Notes under the pieces: generated by a model
What the model saw: the letters and a program-made list of their open reading frames with translations, nothing else
Told to the model about the DNA's origin: nothing
Databases searched by the model: none
Translations under genes and position numbers: made by a program
Shown here: one piece after another, positions 1 through 11,200 of the stretch
How positions within the stretch are numbered: the first letter of the stretch is position 1
Layout of the letters: every line of letters begins with the position of its first letter
Source: Mycobacterium sp.
GTDB taxonomy: Bacteria > Actinomycetota > Actinomycetes > Mycobacteriales > Mycobacteriaceae
Length of the DNA: 57,578 nt
NCBI RefSeq assembly: GCF_025965855.1
Contig: NZ_JAOPWB010000007.1
Coordinates: 1 to 57,578 of the forward strand
Direction: 5' to 3'

Positions 1-74
1 ACATCTTCTACCTCACCCCCTTCCTCGCTCTCCCGAATCACCACACCGACAACCCAGAAATATTCACCGACTAA
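1..74 (+). CDS. 3' end of a gene truncated by the window edge
   Basis: The frame beginning at base 3 is open from the window edge to a TAA at 72-74 and gives a short tail ending PEIFTD. It is followed 21 nt later by a gene on the same strand with a good ribosome binding site, which fits an operon. Only about 24 residues are visible, partly hydrophobic, so no family can be named and chance openness cannot be excluded. Confidence 0.4.
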   Translation, partial: IFYLTPFLALPNHHTDNPEIFTD

Positions 75-94
75 ACGGGATTAGGAGCATTGCG

Positions 95-523
95 ATGATC
101 GAACCGTCGCCAGCCGAGGAAAAGGACCCGACGCAGGATCTCGAGCCGGGGACGACGCCGTACTACGCACGAATGCATAAATGGATCAAGCGGGCCGTCT
201 TGGTGTGCCTGGTGGCGCTGGTGATCGAGGGTGCGTTCACGTTGCCGTTCATGGCGGTCTATTACGGCTACCCCACGCTTAGCCTGACCGAAATCTGCAG
301 TGAGCTGCTGAAGATTCGGTACTCCAATGACACCTTGGAGTGCAAGTACCCCTACCCGCCATTGGGGCCGCCAGAGGGTGCCGAGGGTAAGGCCACCGCA
401 CAGGACGTGTGGGGCATCCAGCCGATACCGAAGTACCACAGGCTTGGGTTCCGCGAACTCGTCAGGATCCACAACGAAAGGCTCACTCGCCAAGCGGCCC
501 AACAGCACGCCGCGGCGCACTAG
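95..523 (+). CDS. small single-pass membrane protein, unknown function
   Basis: This 142-residue protein has a charged N-terminus (about residues 1-30), one hydrophobic segment at roughly 33-53 ([18 protein letters not shown]) and a hydrophilic, proline-containing tail with two cysteines, so it looks like a one-helix membrane protein. The ATG at 95 is preceded by AGGAG at about 83-87, which supports the start. It lies just behind a truncated gene and may share its transcript. I do not recognise a family; the size and layout resemble many mycobacterial conserved hypothetical membrane proteins. The gene is followed by 283 nt in which I see no convincing gene. Confidence 0.7.
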   Translation: MIEPSPAEEKDPTQDLEPGTTPYYARMHKWIKRAVLVCLVALVIEGAFTLPFMAVYYGYPTLSLTEICSELLKIRYSNDTLECKYPYPPLGPPEGAEGKATAQDVWGIQPIPKYHRLGFRELVRIHNERLTRQAAQQHAAAH

Positions 524-806
524 TGACAGGACTGACCCGTTGACCTATCGGGTCGTTCAGTGAACGACGGGTAACGTCGGCAAGATTCCGGTACGGTTTT
601 CCCATCGATGGGTTCAAGGTCAACCGACAATCACGACCATGCTGAGCTTTCTTCCGCCGCCGGACTTTCGGGGCTAGACGTTGGACGACTACATCATGCT
701 GGGTCTCACCATCACCGCTATGCCGGCGATCACCGCGATACCCGCCGCTACTACTTCCTCGTGGGGTACTTTGCGCCAATCCACAGCCTTCGACAGGAAG
801 ACGTCC

Positions 807-1244
807 ATGCCTGAGCAAACGACCCCAATAGACTCATCGCCTCTGCTTCATCACGTGGTGTTCGCCGTGGCACCCGAGCGGCATGCCGCTGTCGGGCAAC
901 TATTCACCGACCTGGGATTCGCCTTCGAGAATTTCCAGCTGACCGAACTCGGCTTGGACATTCGCCTCGACTGGAATCGCGGTATCGAGCTGATCAGCCC
1001 GATCCCAGGATCGCCCGGGCCGGTGGCCACTTCGGTGAATGAGTTCCTCGAAAGTCACGGCGACGGCGTGTACAGCGTGGTGATCCGGGTTCCGGCAGCC
1101 TCGGCGGCTGAAGTCGTTGCCGAGCGCTACGGCGCGACAACGCGTTTCCGGCAGAACTCCGAGGGCGAGGGCTCCTATCTCGACGAAATCGACTTGTCAG
1201 TTTTGGGCCTGCCACTCACGTTTCTGGCGACCAATATTCCGTGA
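807..1244 (+). CDS. VOC (glyoxalase/dioxygenase superfamily) protein
   Basis: The 145-residue product begins with the typical VOC opening strand (LLHHVVFAV) followed by a helix and the pattern LFTDLGFAFENF, then a second beta-rich half (DGVYSVVIRVP) ending LPLTFLATN. This is the single-domain vicinal oxygen chelate fold, which dimerises to form metal-binding sites in glyoxalases, epimerases and resistance proteins. Its substrate cannot be told from sequence. The frame stays open upstream to an ATG at 681, but the extra 42 residues have no VOC character and the ATG at 807 has AGGAAG about 8 nt upstream, so I chose the shorter form. It sits alone, with roughly 250-nt gaps on both sides. Confidence 0.8.
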   Translation: MPEQTTPIDSSPLLHHVVFAVAPERHAAVGQLFTDLGFAFENFQLTELGLDIRLDWNRGIELISPIPGSPGPVATSVNEFLESHGDGVYSVVIRVPAASAAEVVAERYGATTRFRQNSEGEGSYLDEIDLSVLGLPLTFLATNIP

Positions 1245-1496
1245 CCGCCGACGAGCCAACCGATTAGGAACAGACTGGCGCGGGCGGCAGGGTTGACGGC
1301 GGCGTTCATGCACCTGCTCGGCAGGTGAAATTGGTGGGCGCCCAAACCCCTGCCGAAACTACCCGAGCGCCTCGTATCGACGATCACGCGGACGCGAACC
1401 GGCGAAGCGTAGCGGTGTCTATTACTACGGTGTCCGCACGTTAGTGTGCTTTGGTCGGCCCCAGCGAACCCGCCGATAGAAAAGTGGAGCAAATTT

Positions 1497-2528
1497 ATGA
1501 CCGCAGCAGCAGAAACGTCAGAAATTGAAGCGCGGGTCGGCCACTACTATCGGGTGGACGACACCTACCGGGTCGGCCGCGAGAAGATCCGCGAGTACGC
1601 CCGCGCAGTGCAGGACTATCACCCCGCACATTGGGATGCGGCCGCCGCCGCGGAGCTGGGCTACTCGGGCCTGGTGGCGCCGCTGACGTTCACGTCGATC
1701 CCGGCCATGGCGGCCAACCGGCACCTGTTCGAATCGGTGGTCGTCGGTTATGACACCTACGTGCAGACCGAAGAAGTCTTCGAGCAGCACCGCCCGATCG
1801 TGACCCACGACGAGCTGCACGTCGACGTCGAGCTGTCGTCGGTGCGCAGGTTCGCCGGCAGAGACCTGATCACCGTGACCAACACCTTCACCGACACTGC
1901 CGGCGAGCGGGTACACACCTTGCACACCACCGTCGTCGGCGTCACCGCCGAGGATGTCGATCCGGCGATCACGATGGCCGTGCAGAACGTGATCATGCAC
2001 GACGTGAACATCCTCGGAATCGGCGAATCCGATGCGGTCTACGAGAAGACGGTGCGCCCCGAGGGTGAGGTTCGAATCGCCGAGGGAGGCGCGAGCCGCA
2101 CGCCTGGGACGCCATACTTCGATGACCTGAAGGTCGGCGACGTGCTACCGGCGCACCACGTCCGACTGTCCCGCGGCGACCTGGTGAACTATTCCGGAGT
2201 GGCGGGCGACGCCAACCCGATCCACTGGGACGAGGATATCGCCAAGCTGGCCGGGCTGCCCGATGTGATCGCGCACGGAATGCTCACCATGGGTGTGGGT
2301 GCCGGATTCGCGTCGGCATGGTCGGGCGACCCCGGTGCGGTTACCCGCTACGCGGTGCGTCTGTCCCAGCCCGCGATCGTCTCTGCCGCCGACGGCGCAG
2401 ACATCGAGTTCAGCGGCCGGATCAAGTCGCTGGACCCGGCCACCCGCAGCGGTGTCGTCATTCTCGCCGCGAAATCCGGTGGCCGGAAAATCTTCGGCCT
2501 GGCGACGTTGAACGTCCGCTTCCGCTGA
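1497..2528 (+). CDS. fused HadA/HadB-type (3R)-hydroxyacyl dehydratase (double MaoC hot-dog)
   Basis: The 343-residue protein contains two hot-dog halves. Residues about 15-150 resemble HadA/UPF0336 proteins (REYARAVQDYHPAHWD and LTFTSIPAM). Residues about 205-340 form a MaoC/HadB half with the hydratase motif DANPIHWDEDIAKLAGLPD followed by IAHGM, which carries the Asp and His of R-specific enoyl hydratases. In mycobacteria the heterodimers HadAB and HadBC dehydrate 3-hydroxyacyl-ACP during mycolic acid elongation; a fused version would be self-contained and may act on CoA or ACP thioesters. The ATG at 1497 has GGAG 7 nt upstream, better than the ATG at 1446. Activity is inferred from family; the true substrate is unknown. 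Confidence 0.85.
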   Translation: MTAAAETSEIEARVGHYYRVDDTYRVGREKIREYARAVQDYHPAHWDAAAAAELGYSGLVAPLTFTSIPAMAANRHLFESVVVGYDTYVQTEEVFEQHRPIVTHDELHVDVELSSVRRFAGRDLITVTNTFTDTAGERVHTLHTTVVGVTAEDVDPAITMAVQNVIMHDVNILGIGESDAVYEKTVRPEGEVRIAEGGASRTPGTPYFDDLKVGDVLPAHHVRLSRGDLVNYSGVAGDANPIHWDEDIAKLAGLPDVIAHGMLTMGVGAGFASAWSGDPGAVTRYAVRLSQPAIVSAADGADIEFSGRIKSLDPATRSGVVILAAKSGGRKIFGLATLNVRFR

Positions 2529-2611
2529 CCCCCGCGGACCTCAGCCTGCACCTGAGCCGACATCGACGATTTAGGGCGCCGCTTCGAGTTCGACGCGGCC
2601 CCAACCGAGTC

Positions 2612-5245
2612 TTAACCGATGCGGCCGCTCGCCGGAGATGACGGGTTGTCTTCGGGGGCCAGCTCAAGCACTTGAATTTCGCCGGTCGTCCCGTCGACCT
2701 CGATGAGGGCACCCGGCGGCAACGACCTGGTAGCTCCCTGAACGTCCACCACACAGGGAAACCCGAATTCACGCGCCACCACCGCGGCGTGCGACATCGG
2801 GCCGCCGAGCTCGGTCACCACGGCAGCGGCGTAGCAGAACGCGGCGGTGTACCCGACGTCGGTGACCTCCGCGACAAGGATTTCGCCGGGTTGCAAGTCG
2901 TCGATGGTTTCGGGCCGAACGATGCGCACTCGGCCGCGCACCTTCCCCCCGCACACGCCGACACCGCGGGTGGTGTCACCGCTGCTCAGAGTGGGCGACG
3001 TCGTCGTGGTTGGCTGCCAACTCCCGCTGAACACCGTCGGTGGAACGACGGCGACCAGCCGGCGGTGTTCGGCGCGGCGCCGGGCCACCAATCCCCCGAC
3101 ATCTGCTGGGAGTGCGTCGAGCTCGTCGACGAGCAGATAGAACACATCGTCGGCGGCGTCGAAGGTTCCGGCCCCGACCAGCCTGCGCCCATACTCGCGC
3201 AACAGGTTGCGTAGCACCCAGTTGGCCCGCACCACCTTGTCGCGACGGACCTCTCGGTCGCGCAGCTGTTGCGCTGCCAGGGCAGCAATAGGCTTGGCCC
3301 GCAGCGGAATCCGTGGCCGTTGCGGCTGCGGTGCCCCGGCCGCGCTGATCGATTTCGCCACCATCCGGACCAGCAGCTCGGGATCGTCGGAGTAGCTGGT
3401 GGACAGCATCTCGAGCTCGGCCGGTCCGCGGTGCCCGATCAGCGCCAGCTCGGCCAGCAGCGCGGCGTGGAACTCCGGTGCCTCGACCGCCAACTTGCCC
3501 AGCCGGTTTCCCGGTTCGGCCAGCAGCGCCGTAACTTTCGGATCGCACTGTGCGGCGAGCACCAACCGCTGCATCGCCTCCACCGATCGCGCGCTGACCA
3601 ATTCCGGCCCGGCAGCTGGGGCGGTGTCTCGCCCACACAAACCGCGCAGCAACACGTTGAACGCCGCGCACAGCAGGAATGAGCCCGCCGCCAGCACCCA
3701 GCCGTGCACGACATCGTCGCGCGCCAACGAGATCAGGCTGAGCAGCCGGCGATCGTCGAGCCGAGAGAGGTCGTCGTCGGCAAGGCGTTCCAGCCGATCG
3801 ACATCAGCCACGAATTCGCGGGTGTCCAGGGGCGAGCCGGCGCTAAGGCCGATCAGGTTGATACCGAACACCCCGATGTTGCGAACGGTCCGCAATTGCT
3901 TTCGCAGGCGGCCGGTTTCGGAGCGTAGACGCTCCTCGCCGAAGATCGGCAACGACGCCATACTCGGACCAAAGAATCCACTGTTGCTGACGACCGTCGC
4001 CGGCTTCACGAAAGGCACAGTTTCGGCCATGAAATGCGCGGTCGTGATGGCGCCGTACAGCCGGTGGGCGAACACCGCGACCATGCGCATCGCGATTTCG
4101 CGCTCGATCGTCCCCCCTGGCCGCAACCGCTCGGCTACGCACACGGCGCTGGCCCGCAGCCCGCGAACCGTTGCCGACGCCGATGACGGCGAGAACGGGC
4201 CGGGTAGTGCCTCCGACAAATTGGTGGCCAAAAACGTGGGAAAGCGCGGGTCGATCGGTGTGTCGAATTCTCCGTTATCTCCTGCTGGGCCAGCCCAAGT
4301 GGGCTTCACCCCGTCGTCGGTCGGCGCGTCGACCGACGGCAGCTCCTGGATATTGGCCAGCCGCCATGGTAACGAAACCACCCGCTTGCCCAGGGTGACC
4401 CGACCCCGCACCGCGAGTGCGAAATCTTCGATACATTCGTCGGACTCCCACGCGGGGCGGAATCCCCACTGCTCGCGCATCTTCGAGGTATCCATGAGCG
4501 GAGCGCTGCGCACCAGTTGCAGCTGCGCCGGCCCAACGCCCAGCCGCACGACGCGGCGGCCGAGCGCGGCGGCGATCTGCCCGAATGTCAACTCGCCCGG
4601 TGCAGCGAGATTGACTGGGCCGCTGTCGATCCCGGTGTCAACGATCGCGTGGTTGAACAGCCGGAGTGCGTCATCGAGGTGGACGACCTGCATGCGGGCA
4701 TCGTCCGACACGCCGGGGAACGCCGGTAACGCCAACAGCCGGCGCACCCAGTTGTCGACGCTTCGGCCGAGGATCAGCGCGGAGCGGATCGCGAGCCATT
4801 CCGCCCCCGAGTCCGCGAGCATGCGTTCGACCCGAGCTTTGAGCTGGCCGTCGGCACTGACCGGAGTGATGGAGTCGTGCTCGGTCTTCGGCGTGTCTCC
4901 CCCGCCGTAGACATGTGCCGACGACGCGAAAACGATCCTCCTGGCATCGGTTTCAGCCATCGCCGCCAGCACGTTGCGGGTGCCTTCGATATTGACCTGG
5001 TGGCTGATCCGGCCGTCGTGTCCGGGGCTGTTCGCCCACGCGCAGTGCGCGACGACGTCCGCGCCGGCAAGGGCGCGTTGCACGGCGTCCCCGTCCCGGA
5101 TGTCTGCGGCAACGAAATCGGCGGCACTGGGCCAGCTTTCGGGCCGGTGCCGGGCGATACCCGCCACAGCGTGGCCCTGGCTGAGCAGTCGGCTGGCCAG
5201 ACCACGGCCGAGCACGCCGCTGGCGCCGGTGACCGCGATTCTCAC
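2612..5245 (-). CDS. NAD-dependent epimerase fused to PEP-utiliser phosphohistidine domain (Rv2047c-like)
   Basis: The 877-residue protein starts at a GTG. Residues 1-300 form an extended-SDR/epimerase domain with the NAD motif GASGVLGRGLASRL. Residues about 380-740 form a helical middle like the linker of PEP synthase and rifampin phosphotransferase (GHRGPAELEMLSTSYSDDPE). Residues about 765-860 are a PEP-utiliser swivelling domain with GGPMSHAAV, the candidate phosphohistidine being His819. No ATP-grasp domain is present, so it cannot be a complete PEP synthase. It begins 7 nt after pks12 on the same strand, so co-transcription is very likely. The M. tuberculosis counterpart, Rv2047c, has the same position. 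A role in mycoketide maturation is inference only. Confidence 0.9.
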   Translation of the reverse strand: MRIAVTGASGVLGRGLASRLLSQGHAVAGIARHRPESWPSAADFVAADIRDGDAVQRALAGADVVAHCAWANSPGHDGRISHQVNIEGTRNVLAAMAETDARRIVFASSAHVYGGGDTPKTEHDSITPVSADGQLKARVERMLADSGAEWLAIRSALILGRSVDNWVRRLLALPAFPGVSDDARMQVVHLDDALRLFNHAIVDTGIDSGPVNLAAPGELTFGQIAAALGRRVVRLGVGPAQLQLVRSAPLMDTSKMREQWGFRPAWESDECIEDFALAVRGRVTLGKRVVSLPWRLANIQELPSVDAPTDDGVKPTWAGPAGDNGEFDTPIDPRFPTFLATNLSEALPGPFSPSSASATVRGLRASAVCVAERLRPGGTIEREIAMRMVAVFAHRLYGAITTAHFMAETVPFVKPATVVSNSGFFGPSMASLPIFGEERLRSETGRLRKQLRTVRNIGVFGINLIGLSAGSPLDTREFVADVDRLERLADDDLSRLDDRRLLSLISLARDDVVHGWVLAAGSFLLCAAFNVLLRGLCGRDTAPAAGPELVSARSVEAMQRLVLAAQCDPKVTALLAEPGNRLGKLAVEAPEFHAALLAELALIGHRGPAELEMLSTSYSDDPELLVRMVAKSISAAGAPQPQRPRIPLRAKPIAALAAQQLRDREVRRDKVVRANWVLRNLLREYGRRLVGAGTFDAADDVFYLLVDELDALPADVGGLVARRRAEHRRLVAVVPPTVFSGSWQPTTTTSPTLSSGDTTRGVGVCGGKVRGRVRIVRPETIDDLQPGEILVAEVTDVGYTAAFCYAAAVVTELGGPMSHAAVVAREFGFPCVVDVQGATRSLPPGALIEVDGTTGEIQVLELAPEDNPSSPASGRIG

Positions 5246-5252
5246 CTAATGC

Positions 5253-8200
5253 CTACTCGTCATCGTCGCGCAACGCCGCGTTGACCAGAGCGTCGAGGTC
5301 CATGTCCGCGATGTCCTTTTCGGAAGTCAGCGCCGGTGTCGCCGGCTGCGCGGCACCCTCGGACTCGTTCGCCAACGCGAGCAGCAGTTCCAGCACTCCC
5401 GCCTGGCGCAGGCGCTTGACCGGAATGGACCCCACAACGCGCTGGATTTCGGCCTCGCCCGGCGCGGCTGCCGGGGTGTTCTGCTCGGATGTGCCGACGA
5501 GTTCGCGGTGCATGTAACCCGCCAGCGCGACCGAATTCGGGTAGTCGAAAATCAGCGTCGGCGAAAGCGCCAGTCCACTCGCGGACTTGAGCCGGTTGCG
5601 CATCTCGACGGCGGTCAGCGAGTCGAAGCCCAACTCCTGGAACGCACGGTCCGGGTCGATGGACTCGGGGCTCGAGTTGCCCAGCACGGTGGCGATGTTG
5701 GAGCGCACCAAGTCCAGCAGCACGGCATGCTGCTCGTCCTCGGGCAGCCCCTCGAGGCGCTGCAGCAGAGCCGATTTCGATTTCGCCGCGGCCAGCGAAT
5801 CGTCAACCTGACGCCGGGTCGGCGCGTTGATCAAATCGACGAACATGGGCGGCAACGTGCCATTGTCGAACTTGACGCGCAGCGCCGCGAGGTCGATATG
5901 AGCGGGCAACATGAATGGCTCGTCGACAATCAGGGCGGTGTCCATCAATTCCAGCGCCTCGTCGGAGGACATCGCGACGATCCCGTCTCGACCGAACCGG
6001 GCACGGTCGGCGGCGCCCAGCGCACCGGTCATGGCGCTGGACTGGTCCCACAGGCCCCACGCCAGTGATATCGCCGGCAACCCTTGATTCCGTCGGTGCA
6101 CGGCCAACCCGTCGAGGAACGAGTTGGCCGCCGCGTAGTTGGCCTGTCCCGACGCTCCCGCCAACCCGGCCATCGACGAGAACAGGACGAAAGCCGACAC
6201 ATCGAGCTCACGGGTCAGCTCGTGCAGGTTCCACGCCGCATCGACCTTGGCGCGCAACACCGCATCAATGCGTTCCGGCGTCAGCGACGAGATCACCGCG
6301 TCGTCGAGCACCCCTGCCCCGTGAATCACTCCGGATAGCGGTCGCTGCACCGGGATATCGGCGAGCACCTTGGCGACGGCCTCTCGGTCTGCCGCGTCGC
6401 AAGCGACGACCTGTACCTGGGCACCGGCCGCGGACAGCTCGGCCATCAGCTCCGCGGCTCCCGGCGCATCCAGTCCGCGCCGACTCATCAGCACCAGGTT
6501 GCGCGCACCGTGCCGGGCCACGACGTGGCGTGCCAACGCCGAACCCGCCATCCCGGTCGCACCGGTGATCAGCACGGTGCCCGCCGCCCAGGCGTCGGGC
6601 ATGCTCATCACGACCTTGCCGACATGGCGGGCCTGGCTCAAGTACCGCAACGCGGCCGGCGCGCGCCGTACGTCAAACCTGGTGACCGGCAACGGTTGTA
6701 GTACGTCGTCACCGAACAGGGTGGCCAACTCGTCGAGCATCTGCGCAATGCGCTCCGGTCCGGCCTCGAAGAGGTCGAAGGCGCGGTAGCGCACACCGGC
6801 GTGGTCCCGGGAGACGGTCTCGGGGTCGCGGATGTCGGTCTTGCCCATCTCCAGGAACACCCCGCCGGGGGCAACCAGTCGCAGGGAAGCATCCACGAAA
6901 TCGCCGGACAGCGAGTCGAGCACCACATCCACGCCTCGCCCACCGGTGACGGTCCGGAACTTGTCCTCGAACTCCAAACTGCGCGAGTCGGAGATGTGGT
7001 CGTCGTCAAAGCCCATGGCCCGCAGCGTGTCCCATTTGCCACGGCTGGCCGTCGCGAACACTTCCAGTCCGAAGTGCCGGGCCAATTGGACCGCGGCCAT
7101 GCCGACGCCACCGGCGGCGGCGTGCACGAGTACCCGCTGACCGGGCTTGACGCCCGCCAGGTCGACCAACGCGTAGCACGCGGTGGCGAACACCACCGAA
7201 GTTGTCGCGGCCGCGGTGTGTGACCATCCGGCCGGAACCTTGACCAGCAACCGCTGGTCGGTGGTGGCGATCGTCCCGGTCCCGTCCGGGAACAGGCCCA
7301 TGACGCGGTCGCCGATCGCGAAACGGCCATTGTCCGAGGCGGTTTCGGGCCTAGTTTCCAAGACGACGCCGGAGGCCTCGATACCCATGACGGCGTCTGG
7401 GTCAGGATAGAGACCCAACGCGATCATCACATCGCGGAAGTTGGCGGCGATGGCCGACAGGGCGACCCGCACCTGGCCGGGGCCCAGCGGCGCATCGGCA
7501 TCGGGGATCGGCTCCAATCGCAGATTCTCGATCGTGCCGTAGCTGCTCATGCCCAGCCGCCACGGGCCATCGTCGGGTGGCACCAAAAGACCGCCGACGG
7601 CACGGCTGCCGCGCACCCGCGCGGTGTAGACCGTCCCATTCCGCCGCAACACCTGCGGCTCGGCCGCCGCCAAAACCGCCGCCATTACGTCAGGATCCAG
7701 CGGCGAATCGGTGTCGACGAGCACGATCCGGCCGGGATGCTCCGTCTGCGCCGACCGCACCAGCCCCCACACCGCCGCACCCGCCAAATCGGTGACGTCC
7801 TCCCCCGGCAACGCCATCGCGCCACGGGTCGACACCACCAACGTTCCTGCCCCTTCACGGGCCAACCACGACTGCAGCACCGGCAGCACCGCGCGCGTGG
7901 CCGCGTACACCTCCGTCAGGATGTCCCCGGCCACCGGTGCCGATTCGAACAGCACGGCCGAACCTTCGGAATTGTCTGATTCCTCCAACTCCCCGGCGCC
8001 CCAGGCGCACACCGACACCGGCTGCACCGCGGGGGACGACAGAGCGGACCAGACAACCTCGAAGAGCCGGTCCGGCCCCGAATTGGACACCGCGGCCAGC
8101 AGCTGCTGATCGGTCACCGGCCGGGCCACCATCGACGCCACCGAGAGCACCGGCAGCCCCAACCCGTCGGCCAACTCGATCGATACGGCCGAATCGCCCA

Positions 8201-11200
8201 CGGGCACGATCCGCGCACGCACCGCCGCCGCGCCCGCGGCGTGCAAGGACACCTGCTGCCAGGAGAACGGCACCAGCATCGAACCTTCGGCGAGCTCGCC
8301 GCTATCCGACGCCAAGATCACCGCGTGCAATGCCGCGTCGAGCATCGCGGGGTGGATCCCGAACCCGGCCACCGAAACTCCGGCGTCCTCGGGCAGCGCG
8401 ACTTCGGCAAACACCTCATCGCCGCGGCGCCACATCGACGTCAAGCCGCGGAATGCGGGCCCATACGCGTATCCCCGCTCGGCCAGCTGCTCGTATCCGT
8501 CGCCGATATCCACCGGGACCGCACCCACCGGCGGCCACGCCGACAGGTCCGCGGTCGGCTGGACCGACCCCGGGCGAAGTACGCCTTCGGCGTGCAGCGA
8601 CCAGCCGGACCCCGCCTCGGCGCGCGAGAAAACCGACACCGCGCGGGCGCCCGAATCGTCCGCACCACCAACAACTACCTGGACCGCGACCGACCCACCG
8701 GCCGGCAACACCAGCGGCGCCGCCAAATTCAGCTCGTCGACAACCCCGCAGCCCACCTCGTCGCCGGCCCGGATCGCCAACTCGACAAATCCCGCACCCG
8801 GGAACAGCACGACACCGCCGACGGCGTGATCGGCCAGCCAGCCTTGCGCGCTCGGCGACAACCGGCCGGTCAGCACCACGCCGCCCGAGGCCGGCAGCTC
8901 CACCACCGCGCCCAGCAAGGCGTGCTCGCCGGCGGCCAGCCCCAGCCCGGCGGCATCGGCCCGGGGACCGTCGCCCGCGAGCCAAAAGCGGCGCCGTTCA
9001 AAGGCATACGTGGGCAATTCGACGAAATTGGCTTTGGAATCAGCTCCGCCGAGCGCAGCGCGCCAGTCCACGTCCATCCCGGCGACGAACCCTTGCGCGA
9101 CGGCGTTTGTCAGGGCCACCGGCTCCGCGCGGTCCTTGCGCAGCGCCGACATGGTGGTCACGGCGGCATCCGGTAGCGACTCTTCGATCGACGCCGCCAG
9201 GCCCCCGCTCGGCCCGACTTCGAGGAAGCGGTTGCCGCCGGCCGAGTGCGCGAAGCGGACGCTGTCGGCGAATCGCACCGCTTCGCGTACGTGCCGCTTC
9301 CAGTACGCCGCCGACGCAAAGTCGTCGCCCGCCAGCTGCCCGGTCACGTTCGAGACGATCGGGATGGTGGGCTTGCCGACGGCTAGTCCGCTGGCGACGG
9401 TGCCGAATTCGTCGATCATCGGATCCATCAACGGGGAGTGGAACGCGTGGGAAACCGCGAGTTGGTGGACGCGGCGGCCGTCGGCGCGGAGCTGATCGGC
9501 CACCGCGGCCACTGCCTGCTTTGCGCCCGAAATCACCACCGAGGCCGGCCCGTTGATCGCCGCGATGCCGGCGCTGGGCACCAGCAGCGGCCGCACCTCC
9601 TCTTCGGTGGCCTGCAGGGCGATCATCGCCCCGCCCGCCGGCAGCGCCTGCATGAACCGGCCCCGGGCGGCCACCAGTACCGCCGCGTTCTCCAGCGACA
9701 GGAAGCCGGCGACGTGTGCGGCGGAGACCTCACCGATCGAGTGACCCATCACGAAATCGGGCCGCACGCCCCAGGATTCGATCAGCCGGAACAAGGCAAC
9801 TTCTACCGCGAACAAGGCCGGCTGCGCGAATTCGGTGGTGTTGAGGAGGTTTTCGTCGTGGCCCCACATGACTTCGCGCAGTGGCCGCAGCAGGTGCCGG
9901 TCCAGTTCGGCCACCACGCTGTTGAACGCCTCGGCGAACACCGGGTATGCGGCGTGCAATCCCATTCCCATGCCGAGTGTTTGCGAGCCTTGGCCGGGGA
10001 AGACGAAGACGGTCTTGCCACCGGGGCGCGCAGTGCCCTGAACTGGCCCGGGCATGATCGAGCCGGCCGAGTCGACCCCCGCCAGCTCATCCAGCCCGGT
10101 TAACAAGCTTTCGCGGTCAGCCCCGACGACGACGGCCCGATGCTCGAAGGTTGAGCGGCCCGCCAACGACCACCCCACATCGGCATCCGCGAGCTCACCG
10201 TGGGCCCGAACATGCGCGACCAACCGCCCGGCCTGAGATCTCAACGCCGATGCCGATTTCGCCGACACCACCCACGGCACCACCGGCACCGTGGGGCTCT
10301 CCACGACGCGGTGCGACTCGGCGGGCACCGCCTCGAGGATCACGTGTGCGTTGGTGCCGCTGATCCCGAACGAGGACACCCCGGCCCGGAGCGTCTTGCC
10401 CTGCGCCGGCCAGGGCCGCGGCTCGGTCAGCAACGACACCGATCCCGTCGACCAATCCACATGCGGGCTCGGCTCGTCGACATGCAATGTCGCCGGCAAC
10501 ATCTCGTGGCGCATCGCCAGCACCATCTTGATCACACCGGCGACGCCGGCCGCGGACTGCGTGTGACCGATGTTCGACTTGATCGACCCTAACCACAGCG
10601 GCTCACCCGATCCGCGGCCTTGCCCGTAGGTCGCCAACAGCGCCTGGGCCTCAATCGGATCGCCCAACGTGGTGCCGGTGCCGTGGCCCTCGACCGCGCC
10701 GACTTCGGCCGCGGACAACCCGGCGTTGGCCAACGCCGCGCGCACCACCCGCTGCTGCGACGGGCCATTGGGCGCGGTCAAGCCGTTGGACGCGCCGTCC
10801 TGATTGATCGCCGAACCCCGCACCACCGCCAGCACGGGGTGCCCGAGCCGCTGCGCGTCCGACAGCCGCTCCACCACGAGCATGCCGCCGCCCTCGGAGA
10901 ATCCGGTGCCGTCCGCCGCGCCGGCGTAGGCCTTGCACCGCCCATCCGGGGACAACCCGCGCATGCGGCTGAACTCCACGAAGATGTCGGGCGTGGCGTT
11001 GACCGTGACGCCGCCGGCCAGGGCGAGATCGCAGTCACCGGAGCGCAGCGACTGCACCGCCATGTGCAACGCCACCAACGACGACGAACACGCCGTGTCC
11101 ACCGATACCGCCGGGCCCTCCAACCCCAGCACATACGACACCCGGCCCGACGCGACGCTGGGGGTCATGCCGGTCAGCCGGAACCCCTCCGCCGAGTGGG

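Noticed and set aside
681..806. Upstream extension of the VOC gene to an earlier ATG
   Set aside because: The added residues have no VOC-like sequence, and the ATG at 807 has a good ribosome binding site.
3399..4910. Long plus-strand open frame (503 codons) opposite the epimerase chimera
   Set aside because: Ser/Arg-rich, low-complexity translation typical of an antisense shadow of a GC-rich gene.
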